In this document: positions 20,535 to 33,400 of the stretch, piece by piece
Layout: every line of letters starts with the position of its first letter
Numbering within the stretch: position 1 is the stretch's first letter
From: Epichloe hybrida
Lineage: Eukaryota > Ascomycota > Sordariomycetes > Hypocreales > Clavicipitaceae
Reading direction: 5' to 3'
Length of the DNA: 64,000 nucleotides
Assembly: GCA_019022495.1 (NCBI GenBank)
Contig: JAFEKR010000007.1
Span: 1,240,001 to 1,304,000 of the forward strand
Made by a program: the position numbers and the translations under genes
Notes under the pieces: model-generated
The model's database searches: none
Seen by the model: the letters and a program-made list of their open reading frames with translations, nothing else
Told to the model about the DNA's origin: nothing

Positions 20535-22184
20535 CTAACACTGATCCCAGTGACCGCCATTCTTTGCAAAATCCAAGCCCTTCAAGAAATCATCCACCTT
20601 GCACCGGCCCAGCTTATCTGCCTTGCATCCCTTGGGGGGCACGACTCTGTCGTTTACGAGCACTCTTACTAGCTCGTGGTCGTCCTTTCCGCAATACATC
20701 TTCTCAACGTACATTCGCGCACCAAATGGCACGGTCCAGGAGGCGGAATATCCATCTGCTTTCTTAGGAGAGACCCGGCGGTCGGTGGGGAGGAGGGTAT
20801 CATTGGTGTATAGACCTAGTGCCCCATACACGGCCATGAGGGTGTTGTCATGGGTGAAGTCGGCATACAAGAGCCGGTTTAACGGGAACGTTTCCGGATG
20901 AGAATCAAGAGTTGCGTTCGTTGATGTGCTGTCCTCGACGGGAGCCTTGGTCAGACGCGAAATCAGCTCGTTGACATATCCTACGCCTTGGGTTGGCCCC
21001 AGTGGATTGGCAGGCCCATAGGCGTGCCATTTTTCCAAAGACTCGTAGTACTCGTAATCTTTCCACTCTTCCTTGGAGAATAAGCGGCAGAACGGGGATA
21101 ATTGGGTCTTGTCCGAGGCCACCGTGTGATACGGACACAGGTCCATCATGTACACGGTTTCTTCAAGACTCAACTTGGCGCCGGGGAGCTTCTTGTTGAG
21201 ACGCTCCATGACTGGAGTGGCCCAAATTTTCCTCCAAGCTCTCTTCGTCTCGTCACCGAGGCCGGAATCGGGTCCAGCCTCGAATGCTTTGCAAAATCCA
21301 TGGTCCAGAGGGTTTTTGAATCCTTTGCCCTCGGGGATGACGAGAATGTCCGTCAGGTACTTGCCACCATCTTGGCCCTTGGCTTTGTAAAACCCTTGAA
21401 TGAAGCGTTCTGCGGATGAAACGACCCTGTCGGAGCCAGATGCTCGAACGAAAGGATGGGTCGTCTCCTTGGCGAGCTTCTCGTATCGTTTGAAAAACTT
21501 CTTACCCGACTTGATTAGCTCATTCTCGCCGTGCAAGGTGAGATCGTCGCTGCCCAGTGAGTAATTGTAGTGCTTAATAAAGTCGTAGCCCTTGCCGTAG
21601 TCCTTGACGTCTTGTTGAATTCGCTCAATCAGACTCTTGTAGGCCTTGGATTTGTTCTTTGTGGGGTAGCGAGATCCGTGGCGTGACAAAACGGAAGCAA
21701 AAATGACTTCACAACCTGATGGCACGTCTGGTTTGATTGAGCCTCGCGGGGCGGAGAAGTACGGCGAGTACTGGCCCCAATGTTTGTGAGAATTGAAGCG
21801 GCAGCTCGCATTATTGACGCATGATTTGGTGTCTGTTCGATCTCGCCTGTCCGAGTATCAAGCCACATTAGGCCATATGTCAGCAATGTCCTGGCGTAAG
21901 TTTGACGACATATCTGGTGGAATGGCGGGTCGGAAGACATACCCGAAAGCAAAACCTAGGAACAGGAATGCAGCCAGCAACATGATGGCCATGGAGAGCT
22001 TGAAGAACCTTGACCGGGGAGGACGTTCGTCGAAAACATGCTGTGCACGACCTCGATCCGTCACAGGGACCGGGATGGCTCTGTATTTATGGCTAGGTGT
22101 TGCCAGAGCCTTCAGAGAGGCGGCCGCGTTGATGATTTTGTCCATTTCTCTGCTCGGTGACCAGATGGGCCTGGCGTCCACCAA
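20535..22184 (-). CDS. Membrane-anchored histidine acid phosphatase (branch 2; phytase/MINPP-like)
   Basis: Phosphomonoesterase that forms a phospho-histidine intermediate. Two exons, 22184-21943 and 21846-20535, give 1554 nt and 517 residues. The catalytic RHGSRYP is at about residue 136 and the proton-donor HD (ADFTHDNTL) at about residue 415. Cysteines are scattered through the lumenal part. Instead of a signal peptide there are about 60 hydrophilic residues followed by one hydrophobic helix (about 62-82: KLSMAIMLLAAFLFLGFAFG). This suggests a type II membrane protein with the catalytic domain outside or in the lumen. The splice gives FAFG-RDRTD in frame. A second in-frame Met at codon 14 is an alternative start. 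The substrate is not evident; inositol polyphosphates are a guess from the family. Confidence 0.9.
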
Positions 22185-23124
22185 TAGACATCTATCGTGA
22201 TGAGGTAATTGAGGTTACGAATAATAGTCTGTGTGCGGGTGAATGCGCAGGAGCCAAAGCCTGCCGACCCGGAAGGAGACGTCTGGTTGATGCCGATTCT
22301 CTAAGGGGAAGGTCGACAGCTCGACTCGTAGACCATCAGATCATGTCGGATGTTCGGATGTTCTTTTCAGCAACTGTGGGATGACTGTAAGATGGGCTGC
22401 GGGCTGGATAATAAACAAGAGTTTATGTAGGGGGGGGGATGGTTTCTGTCCAAACCCAAACCCGAACCAGGCCAGGAGTCAGGAGGCAGGAAGAAGGACC
22501 CCTAGCCCCACATGCCTGCCAGGGCTGTGCTAAATTCCAATGTACAACCCCCCACTGTATGCGGACTACTCCGTACTCCGTAGTTCACGGGCCTTCGTCA
22601 GAGACTGCTTCAGGTTTCACCTTCCGCACAGGTGAATCGCCACGTCGCTTTGTGGATAAAATGGTGTAGGTAGATGCTGCCCAGGAAAGCAAGTTTGCAG
22701 CTTGTATTCTATTCGGCGAAGCAGTATCATGCCGCCGAATGTCAACATCTAGAATGGTAGGCTGGGAACCACTTCACGTCCGTCTCGTCAAGCTCGTAAA
22801 ACATCCGACGCTGACGACAACAGAGACCAGAGACCAGACATCATCCCGACCGTCCGATGCCCCCCATTCCACTCCTTTCCGTGAGCTTCCTTGCTTCTAA
22901 GCCTCGGACGGTCAAGGCTCATGTCCGTGTGTTCCACAAAGAAATTACATGACCCATCTCATCTGTGTTTCAGCAACTTGTGGGCTGAAAGAGAGTCCCA
23001 CGATTGTCCACGCATCCAGGCATAAGTGCCTTCAAAATTATATACAGAATGGGTATCAGTCAATGATATACGTCTGCATCCAAGAGGGCTCTATTTTTCT
23101 GAAGTGAAAGATGCAAGGCCCCGC
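22185..23124. other. Intergenic region, no gene seen
   Basis: 940 bases between two minus-strand genes. It contains a G9 run near 22430 and an ACTCCGTACTCCGTAG motif near 22565. No convincing coding frame. Confidence 0.55.
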
Positions 23125-24709
23125 CTATATGGCGACGCCGACATGTGGCTTCCCAAGCCGTGCATCATTTTTGCCAAATGTTGCCGTACGCTCCAACGGC
23201 TGTTCGTCTTGGTTTTGCACCGGCGTGCTTCCTAGTGACCAGGTCCTTGGCACCGTCCGATCTTCATCCTCGGTGTGCCAAGTCGATATACTGTCGAATG
23301 ATTCATAACTGCGCCGCCCAGATGGTCCAGTCACAATCTGATAAAAGCCATTGTTGCCTTTGACCGGCTTCGGTTTGTTCGTAATTGATTCAAAACTGGC
23401 ATTCTTTGCCGTTTCTTGACCCGGAAACAACCATGTCGATACAGCGGAGAACGATTTCTTTTTCCGTAGAGGTGGTCGAAATACAAGAGGAAGAGGAGGA
23501 GGCAAAGGCCCATCGTCGCATGGTTGGGTAATTCGAGACTTGCCGGCTTTTTTGCCTTCGTGAATGTCTTCGTGAACCAAGATCCTCTGACAGCTCGCGT
23601 TTTGTGGCCGCTGCATGTCCGCGTTCAGACGCTCGGCGAATGATGGAGCTTCTGGCGGCAGGGCCGGAATAGAAGGCATGGGCTCTAAGTCTGGATCTGT
23701 TAGAGCATGTCACGAGAAAACTCAGTCCCGCAGGCAACCCTTTGCCGAGGGGTAGCCTTTTTGGAGGTCGAAGGAACATACTGGGCATAGTATGGGCCAT
23801 CGAGTGTGAGATTGATGGCCATATACTGGCATAGAGGTTTTGTCGTTCGACTGCATCATCAATCTGCTTCTGTAAGTATTCCACTTCGATGAGAGCACTT
23901 GCGACACGCTCCCTAATAGTATCAACCTCGGGAGCAGTATAAGCTCTGGCCCGATATTTTGACTTGGCTGGAATTCGTGGTCGAAGGACGCCGTCTTGCG
24001 TAGTCGATGGGCTACCTACCAGCTGTCTCCGGGGAATATGGAACGACGTGGAGGAATGGCTACGCTGCCGAGACAAAAGATGGTCCTGCTCTGACCGCTC
24101 AGCGCAATAGGCCGGCGGTGGTGGAGTGATTATGCTGGGAAACTCAAAATGGGGTAGAATTGGCGATATACGATGATCCGGCAAGTATATGCCAAGTTCC
24201 AAGGGATGGACGTACTTCTTCTCTCGTGTCACAAAGTCATCGGAAGCTGATTGACATGGCCTCGATGCTGATTGGACACGGGAAGAGCGCATGTCAAATT
24301 CGAACCGAAAAGAGCCTGATTGAACGTGTCGAAAGCCCGACGGTGCAGAGATGAGCGGCCGGCGCGATGAACTATCTGACCAAAATCGGCTCCTCCTTGT
24401 AAAGCTTGTGCGACTTGAGGCAAAGCTCTGTCTTGTGAGTCCTTGTGTTTTTTTGCGGTCGGAATCTTGATACTCAGACTCAGAACGACCGACAGGCCTA
24501 GGATGAAAGGCTGGTTGGTTGTTTACAATCATTGATGGGTGTTTCTCGTTACCTGGCAAAGAGATTGACCGTCAGTGGCTCATTCGGACAAGCATTTTTC
24601 TCAGGCTGCGGCAGCAGGGGAATCTAGACATGAGGAATGCAATGGCTCACATACCGTCAGGGGACTCCGGTTCGAAGCACGAGCCGAAGGGAGTCAAGCA
24701 AACCATCAT
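23125..24709 (-). CDS. Protein of unknown function, Pro/Ser/Arg-rich
   Basis: Not recognised. Three exons, 24709-24655, 24552-23782 and 23696-23125, give 1398 nt and 465 residues. All three joins keep frame (PDG-NEKHP and MPN-PDLEP), with donors GTATGT and acceptors CCAG/ACAG. The first exon encodes only about 18 residues. The protein is basic and likely mostly disordered, with no membrane segment. A possible short coiled coil lies around TIRERVASALIEVEYLQKQ. The C-terminal part has SFAERLNADMQ, a proline run (PLPPPLPLVFRPPLRKKK) and FYQIVTGPSGRRSYESFDS. These ordered patches look like conserved short motifs, perhaps binding sites or phosphorylation sites. Either of the two adjacent Met codons at 24709/24706 could be the start. 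Confidence 0.72.
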
Positions 24710-25294
24710 GGCTGAAAACCACAACCTTGAAGGCTCTGGGGGGGCACTGATCGAGCCTCTCATACTAGAGACAATATATATCAATGCCTTCCCGACATGC
24801 CTGGAACGTGTTCAAGAAGGGAGTGGAATAAAGCGAAGAACAGATAGAAATGTATGCAGCTCAAGAGGAATGACCGGCCAGCGATTTGAATAGTTGAGGA
24901 AAGGGTAGAGGAAAGAAGTCAACTCCAGGCAAAGAGCGGCATGTAAGCGGACGACGGTCTTTTTAGACAGGCACAAAGAAGCTACTGGATGAGATGAAAG
25001 GCTCATTTGGCCCAAGACACAGCTGACAGAAAAAGCTCTGCTCGATGATGAACGGCAGCTGGGTCTGGATAAGTTGATTGTTGAAGGTGCGCGACGGCGA
25101 GAGTTGATAGGCTGTGCATAAGGCTGTGCTTGAACCATGGCCAACCATGGCCAGCCAGTCGGCGCTTCGAGCGACGTGGGCGCATCATTTGCATCGTTTG
25201 GCGCCACCCTCCGAGATTTAAAAGACCCACAAAGAGCGTCAGACGGTCAGTCGAGCTCAGCGAGTCGATGCCTTGCATCCGCCTCTGATGCCCA

Positions 25295-25330
25295 CACCTT
25301 TGGCACCTTCGACACCTTCGACACCTTCGA
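25295..25330. repeat. 9-bp tandem repeat (CACCTTCGA), four copies
   Basis: One variant and three exact copies in non-coding DNA. Confidence 0.8.
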
Positions 25331-25824
25331 GTCTGTCGGCACATTGCCACGGGCTCCTCCCGTCAGGGTCGCGTGGTCCGCAGACATTGGCCGAGGAGCC
25401 CTGTTGTTCTTGTCCGCCACCAGAGCCGTGTTTCGACGCCAAGTGCTTTCTGGCCACGCTGCTCGTCCGTGAACATCCATCCCACTTGGCGACACGAAGG
25501 AATATTCCATGACAGGCAAGGTCCATTGGCAAAGCAATGCCTCTTTCGTCCCTCGTCTGCGCGGGACACCCTGCTGATTTCCGTATTTGTTTACATTGCG
25601 AGTTTGGGACAGCCGCTGCAGGTCGTCCGTATCTTGCAAACCACAATCTCTTTGGTCGGTATGGAGGTTGAACAAAGAGGCAGATAAGATAGATGAGCAC
25701 ATACTCCGTACTGCCACCTCCTCCGTACATGGGCGAGGGGCTCTCTGTACACCATTGTCCGGTCAGGGTTGAAACGCTTGACTGGTGGACTGTGCTGCCC
25801 TCGCACTCGCACTGAAGCTATCTA

Positions 25825-25876
25825 TGCATGTGCGTGCGTGTGCGTGTGCATGTGTGTGTGCGTGGGCGTGCGTGGG
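25825..25876. repeat. (TG/CG)n microsatellite
   Basis: Alternating purine-pyrimidine tract of about 50 bases (TGCGTGCGTGTGCG pattern), a sequence type that can form Z-DNA. Confidence 0.8.
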
Positions 25877-26356
25877 CACGGAAAAGAAAAGACGCGCACC
25901 ATCATGATGCTTTTGTCGTGGGCAACGTTGCGGTGCGAGAACGTAACATGTCGCAGTATCATGCAGTATGTGGAAGACCGTTGCCAGGATACATATTGTT
26001 GAACATGTTGGATCTACGAGATGCAACGCAGCATCGTCCGTTGCGCAGTCGTCGATGAGACCTCGAAGACTGAGGTTTTGCACGAGACTTTCAATAAAAC
26101 GTCCTCGGAGCTGTGCTGTATTACATAGATTCTGGTGGCTCTGTATTAATAAGCTAGGCTAGTAGGGATTATGCCGCTGCTGCACAATCTAATCCACCTT
26201 GGGACAGTAGGGCAGCGGTGACTGCTGGCAGAACGTCAAAATCTCAAGAAAGAGCAAGCCCAGCGCAGACGCAGACGCAGAAGCAATGCCCATTCGAGAG
26301 TCGAGATTCGAGTCGCATTCATCTCGGCGGCCTGTCCGTCCATTCGCAAATCTGAA

Positions 26357-29300
26357 ATGGCCAAGCGCTCGTCTCAGGGCACGGATGGCGCTGCAGCCTT
26401 CCGGAAGCGCCAGAAGCTCACCCAAGAAGTCGCAGTTGGAGAAGACGTGACGTCCAGTGAGCATTTGCGCGGGCTTCTTACCTTTGATCAAGACATGAGA
26501 AATGCTCGGCACGGTTTGTTCCTATGTCCCCCGACAAGATAATACGGCGCGGCCGTAACTCATCACTGATGCTAAGAAATTGTCAGGTCTTCAATCCCTC
26601 AAGAAGTTCCTCGACGACATCGTTTCCACCGACGAAGACCGACCGTCCAAGCTGGCACTCTTAAAAGAATACTTGGAAAGCGTCAAGCCTCGAGACGCCG
26701 CCAGTGAAGATGCCATCCATATGCACGACATCATGGACATGTGGTCTTTTGCCATTCAGGCCAATGACGAGGGCGTCATGTCAGCTGTCGTGGTTGTTCT
26801 CGCTCTTCTTCTTCAGATCATCTCCGACTCGCTACATCTTGTCCCGTACGGTAACGGAATCTGCCAAACTCTGCTCCAGGAACCACAGCTCAAAGCGATA
26901 GCGAAACATCTCGCCTCGGAGAAATCCAAAGGTTTTATTATTTCCCCAACACTACGCCTACTGCGCGAGGCTGTGTGCTTAGATGGGGGTGCTTACGCAA
27001 AACGTTTCGTTCGAGCCAGGACCTATACCTTCACAGCGCTGGGAAGAAATCTAGAGGTTGGCCACACGGGAGACAACCCGGAGGATGCCAGAAAAGCTTC
27101 AATCAGGGCCAATGCCGTGCGATTCTTTCTAAGCTGTCTGAAGTTCTTGCATTCAGAGGGCCGGAGGGAGCTTCTTTCTCAAAAGGATCTGCTATCGCAC
27201 TTGACCTACATGATGAAGAATGATCCTCCCCATCTCGTTCTTGAGGTGTTGGAATCTCTTAAGGCACATGTATTAATGGACAGCAAAATTCCCCGAGAAA
27301 TCAAATTCAGAGCATTCAATACGAAAATGTTGATGCGTCTTCTGTCTCTCTACACATACGCTCACGCCACGGCTGACCCGGACGAGAGGGAGCTCGTTTG
27401 TGAAAGGGCGCACCAGTTCTTAGTGCATGTCTGCACGACTCCTACCTCTGGAATACTCTATCCATATCGTGGTCTGTATCCGAAAGAGGCCGACGATGAG
27501 TTCTCAGCGTTGTCTGCCCGGCGGGGAAGCGATGACGAAAGTGGTGACCCTTGGGAAGGCAAATTGAGAGAGGGAGTTCCCGTCTACAACTTCATCCTCT
27601 CCGAGTTTGCCAGCAAGCTCCGACCATGGTCCAGCCTGAAGCATTGCGAACTTTTGGTGGCCATCTTCACCGCCGCACCCGAGCTGATTTCGAATTACTT
27701 CTATAACAATCAATCGTTCACCTTTGAGCCAAAACTCTCCATGATGTGGATAGGCTACGCCGCCTTCCTTTTCAACACCATGATGATCCCATTGCCAGCC
27801 TCATTTGGTGATCCGACTCGTTACGCAGCCATGCCTCCTCCTACCTCGATCATCCTTGATAATATTATTCCCAGGCCGGTCACCCAGAAAGTACTGATCC
27901 GATGCCTGTCTCCTCAAGCACGCCTGACATCCTTTTTTGCAACGAGGATTCTCGTTGCCGCGCTAGAGAAACTTTCTACAGCACTCAGATTACTTGAAGG
28001 CCCATGCGAAAGCAAAAACACATTGTGGGCAGATGCAAGTCGACGAATCGTAGACATGTTTTGTCAGCGAATACCAGACATGAAGGAGGTAGTGCGATGC
28101 TACAAAGGCATCCCAGCCGAGAATGTCCTACACAAGACCCTGACGAGCCGTCTCCTACGCCTGTACTATGAAGTTGTTCCTAGGGTCGCCTTGGCAGCCA
28201 ACTTTGACGTGTCACCTTTTTTTGTGGGCGTACTGAAAAATCTCGATGAGACCGATAGCGAAGCTGAGCGCAAGAAACTAGGCGCAATGGAGCTTGAAAA
28301 CCTTGTCTCCATCGCAAGCTACTCACCAGGCATGAGATGGTTCGCTAAGCTCGAGTCACTGGGACAGGGCCAGGGCTCGTCTTCGCCCTTTTGCGCCTTA
28401 CTAAAGCTTCTGTGCAGCGGTGGCAATGATACACCCTTGAATGAACTCAAGACTGTATTAGGAGATGTCGCCGTGGAGAGTCAGGTGGTGACCGGTTCCG
28501 CGGCATTAAAGCCTCTCCTGCAAGCACTCACATGTGCAAGTGACGCTGCCGGCTCTGCGGGCACGGCGAGCATCTGGCCATTCTTGGACAACTGCATCAG
28601 TCGCTGCGCTACTTCACCCATCAAGTACCTCGATTTGATGAAAGACCATGCCTCGAGAGATGATGGTTCCGCGACGGCAGAAGTCTCTTCACTTCTTCAC
28701 GCCGCCATCATAGAGCAACTGCCGTTCGTCCTCGGCACAGCTGATCCGGAAACAGCCACTCATCTTGCCACCTTTATTTCGCTGTACTTCCACGCCGTCC
28801 AATTAGCCAGCAAGGATGACGGCACCCTTTCCACCTTGTACAAGGAAGCAGAAAAGCATTTCGCGTCTGCTTCCACACCGTTGGCTGCGCTCGGTGATGG
28901 GACACGAGCCAAAACGCTGAAGAAATGCCACGTAAAATGGCAGCGCAGCAAGCCAACAGCAAGAAAAGAGCCAGTGACGTTGAAACGGACCTTGAGTCAA
29001 GAAGCGCTGGAGGAGTTGCTCCACACTCCCTTCTCGTCTGCCGAAGATGCCACGGTCCTAGCAAAATGGGCGTCCAAAAGCGTGGAGGACATGGTGGAAG
29101 ATGGGCACGCAGCAGGGCTGATCCGACTGCTGGCCTCAGAACACATCAACTTGCGCAAAGAAGCCATCACCAGCATTCTCAAAATGGCCGCTCAGATCAA
29201 GGAGTCGTCGACGTACGAGGAGAAGATGCAAATCTGGCTCCTCCTATCTGAAGTAGCTGAATCATCCAAAGCGCTTGTTGACCGAGGCCCCGTTCCCTCT

Positions 29301-29855
29301 GCATTTACCGCCTTCACCACACATTCCCTCGACGTGGTCAAGAACCCCTTGCATCCGCTCTACCCAAAGGTGAATTCCTACTTGACCCGCAGTCCAGTCT
29401 GGGGCCCCGACAAGCTCCCTCTCGCGCATGACATTCTTCACGGAACACCATCCGAAGACGACAAGTACTATACCGAACTCACGTGGCTGCTGGCCTATCT
29501 TCTCGATAGTCTCAGAACCCCCTTTGATCTCGGCATATTCCACAAGAAGCGCTGGTTCGAGAAGGTTCTCGCGCTGGGGAGCAATCCCTATTTGAGATCA
29601 GCCCTGCGCACGAGGCTACTCAGGCTGGTGTACAGAGCCACTTGCATCGAGGCCGGCAGCACAACGCTGATTACGAGATTCGGCCTCATCAGCTGGCTGG
29701 ATGCCCGCCGCGTAGCATGTGACGTGGAGGACGAAGTGGTCCTGTACGAGGCCCTGATGAGACGAGCGTGGGCGACTTGTGATCAAGGCAGAGTTCGTGC
29801 GTGGAGCAAAGGGGGCGTGGAGCAATTATTGGAGACGATATCGGACGCGAAGTAG
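26357..29855 (+). CDS. URB1: Ribosome biogenesis protein URB1/Npa1
   Basis: Large alpha-helical scaffold of the earliest nucleolar 60S pre-ribosome, working with Rsa3, Nop8, Dbp6 and Npa2. Two exons, 26357-26513 and 26587-29855, give 3426 nt and 1141 residues. The first exon is short and basic (AKRSSQG, FRKRQKL), a likely nuclear signal. The splice gives ARHG-LQSLKKFLDD. The N-terminal Npa1 block is recognisable (FIISPTLRLLREAV, then AVRFFLSCLKFL and EVLESLKAHVLMDSKIPREIKFRAFN), and a later helical block continues to the C-terminus (PVWGPDKLPLAHDILHG). It is shorter than yeast Urb1 (about 1760 residues). It converges on chsV with a 584-base gap. Confidence 0.88.
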
Positions 29856-30439
29856 GCTTGGGTTGTCGGGAGAAAAGTCAATTTTCTCAGATGTATCAAT
29901 AGGACGGCGGGTCCAGAGAGACACACGAACTGAGCAATGAATTATGTTCGCATGAGCAAGTACATGATTCATCGTCTCGAGAAATTCATCACATGATGAG
30001 ATTTCATGTATATGTATTGATTTCCACATAACATCTTTTTCTGTCCCGTTAAGCCTCATCCATGGCCATCGTCAAGTGTATTGAATCTCAGGTCTCGTGT
30101 TATCTTCATTGTTGCGGGCTAAACCCAGCAGGGAAGGGATGGGCATTTGACAATTATGAAGTGCACCAGTAAAATTTAACCTCCCGGTGTGGCGCGGGAA
30201 TATGTATTTGTATGTTTCAAATTTCCCAGATCCAGATAGTATCGAGTAACCATGTTTACTTCTCAGGCTCGTACATCCGATCTCTATCCAAGTTGACCGG
30301 TTTCCCAAAAACGACTCCAGGCAGCAATAAAAAAAAAGACACCAAAAAAAAATCTTAGAACGGCAGACATAGTTATAATTAAATAACCAAAACACCTTAT
30401 TTGTCCCAGACTACGTACAACGGCAGGCTCGTCTCCCAT
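29856..30439. other. Convergent 3' intergenic region URB1/chsV
   Basis: 584 bases between two convergent genes; AT-rich with short A runs near 30330-30350. No gene seen. Confidence 0.6.
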
Positions 30440-33400
30440 TCAGAGTTGGCCCGAAAGAAGAGCCTCGGTTGCTGTTCAAGTTGTGTTAGCTAAAATACAT
30501 TCTTCAACATCGAGACATCGACGCATTATCAATTACTTACCACTGTTGATGTAGGCTCTCTTGGCGTCTAATGGCACGTCAAAGCGGCGCTCCAACTCCT
30601 GCTTGATGCCCTTCTTAGTAACAGTCATGAGGTCCGCTGTCTTGAGGATATCCCGTATCTCTGCCAAAAGAGCGTCATCGCTAGGTAAGCCGACCATGTC
30701 ATCGGGATTAAAATATTGTGAACCTCCGTATTGGCTCATGCGATGGTGTCCCATATCTGAGTGAGCCAAAGACATGCGAGAGTTATTGCGAGAGTCATAT
30801 GGATTGTGGTGTGCGAGACCGGATCGGGAATCAGGTCTGCTGGGGAATCCGTACTCGGACACGACAGCTTGAGCTTTGGTACCGTAGCTGAATCCAGAAA
30901 CCTCGGAGCGGGCGTCGTCGCGTGATGTCTGCGTCTCCCAGAGTTCTGCCTGGTATTCTTCCCACTTCTTGCGGGGGATGGAATCAGGGTCAAATTTGCC
31001 TTCGTCAGAAATAACCACCTTCTTGCCCTTCTCGCCTGCAACGACACGTGTCGTGCCCCAGTTGAAGTCATCCATATGCCAGAACGCATACAGCGGCAAA
31101 CCAAAACTGAAGACGGGAATGGACAAAACATATAGAATCATCCAGCCAACCATTTCCCACTTGCGACGTAGGATGAAAATAATGGCCTGTAGACCGTAGA
31201 TGGCACCGAGCAGGACGAATGCTGTGATAGGAACAACAGTTGCCTTGGTTGCCACCAGAACAATCAGATAAATAATATAGGCAATAGTAACGGGCTGCAC
31301 AACAGTACTCAGTAGATCAATGAAGACTACAAAACGCATACTAAAGCAGCAGAAACCGCAAAGCTGTGCCATGGGAATAAGCTCGACAAGATTATGCACA
31401 GTCGAGTTAATCCAACGACGTCGCTGGGAAAGGAACACCTTCCAAGAGTCTGGCGCAATAGTCCAGGCATGGGCGTTGAAGAGATACTTGGTCTTGTACT
31501 TGGAGTGGTATTTAAGGAGAAGTGTGGTGAGATATCGATCTTCACCCAAATGCAGTAGGTTCTTCATGTGTAGCGTGTCGACACGGATGGTGGAGTAGGC
31601 GTCAACAACTTCGCGGCTGACAAACAAGGGTTTGCCAGTCTCAGCGGCCCGAATGCGATACATGGAGAAACAACCGGGCAGGCAGGTAACAGAGCCGAAC
31701 AAACTCTCAAAAGCCTTGGCCAGATTGTGAGAGATGTAGTATTCGTAAACTTGAATCATGGTGATGAAGGAAGACTTGGCGTTTGTCAAGGCAGTTTCTC
31801 CACATACAGCAATCAGTCTCGTATCGTCAATGAAGGCGGAAACCATGCGAGTTGCCGAGTCAGGGGCCACCACAGTATCAGCGTCAATCTGGAACATGAA
31901 CTCATAGAATGTCGGATTGACGCCGATGATGTTGCGGATCTGGTGGTACATCTCCAGTTCCAACGGGCTCATGGCCAAGTTGTAGTGGACACGGTTGAGG
32001 AAGCGCATCAGGATCATCTGAGAGTCTCGCTTGCCACGATTGCCGGGACGGGCCACTTCTGAAGGCTTGCCGATCTTCACAATGACTAGGAAGGGGACGA
32101 TATGTCCTTGGACTTCGTACAGACCAGAATAGACCTTTCCCATGTTGTGTTGCTTCATACCTTCACCGAGAGATTCGAAGCTGAGAGGCTCTGGGTCCAC
32201 GGTCTCCGAGACACCGAGAATGTCCAAGACGATTCGTGGAGTAGCTCGGTCGTTGCCTTGGCCAATAATCATACCATCGCAGATTACGACCAACAGCTTG
32301 CGCTTGTCATCATAACGCATCCTTGCCGCTGAGTCAATGGCACGGCGGAGTGAGTCCTCGTCTTCAGTATAAGCAGGAATTTGACACATGACGAACTTGT
32401 CGAGGTTCTCTGGCACGTTCTTGCCGCCAAACTGCAACGCAGCAAAGAACTTGAAGGCGATGATAGAAGCCAGCATGATAGACACGGCGAGAACAAGATA
32501 CTCGGCAAATTGACAGCGAGCAGAATTTCTCGTGTCCACATCACCAACATAGAAGAGATGGTCTAAACAGGTTTGCATTCGAGCCTTGACATCAGGGGAA
32601 ACTGCCAATACACTCCAGATTTTTGTGATGTCTTCGCCAGACGAGCTTCGGAACATACTTATAACGTTTTGGTGCAGAAAATCTGTTATTTTAGGATTTT
32701 CCTCCAATTCTCGCCGGGTTTGGCACGCAAGAGCCGACGAGTGTCCATGTAAGTTGTCAAATCGTATACCTTGCTTCCAATAATGGCAATCTTTTGACCC
32801 TTTCCAGCAAGCGTCGAGACATATTGCGGTGAATAGCCAATAGTGCCCTTCCCCCAATTGCCTTTGAGGAAAAGTAATTGCTCAAGATACCAATCATCAC
32901 GCGTATCGTTGGTGAAGTGTCGGAAATCGTGGTACTTGGAGTTCATGTCCTGCGAGTTGATCAAAGTTGGGGCTCCAGTGATATTGGTGTTCTTGTAATC
33001 GAGTGTGACCTGCGGATTCACGGAGCCATCCACACCTTGACATAGAGCAGAGACTTGAACCGGGAAGAGCGCGCTAACATCCTTGCCAGCATAATTGAGG
33101 ATACTTTTCTTGCTGACAAGAGGCTCTGATGGGTAGTGGCGGTTGACAAAGGAGCCTAGATCAATAACATGACCGCGGATTGACACGAATGCCGAGTTGC
33201 CGTCTTTTCCGTCATGAGCGGAAAGTTCCGCGGCACTGTAGACATTTTGCTTTGGGCAGATGAGCATGGGGAAAACAATGATAAAGAAGGCAGCAACCAA
33301 ACACATGAGCCAGATCAGCATGTTGATGGCCACCTTTTCTCTCCAAGCCAGGCGAACGTCCTTTCGCGGCATGCGGCCGAGCCAGCGAACGAGGAAATCG

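Larger units (their letters stand above)
24710..26356. other. Divergent intergenic region with microsatellites
   Basis: 1.6 kb shared upstream of the unknown protein (-) and URB1 (+). It holds four 9-bp CACCTTCGA-type units (25295-25330) and a TG-rich tract (25825-25876). Overlapping open frames at 25247-25730 on both strands are GC-driven and lack motifs, so I do not call a gene. Confidence 0.55.

Noticed and set aside
25247..25730. Overlapping open frames on both strands in the URB1 upstream region
   Set aside because: They run through a 9-bp tandem repeat, lack motifs and have no consistent codon preference.
32680..32735. 44-nt intron (GTGCCA...ACAG) as an explanation of the chsV frame break
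   Set aside because: The donor is poor, and splicing would remove KPGENWRK...NPKITD, which looks like part of the normal protein; a missing base explains the data more simply.
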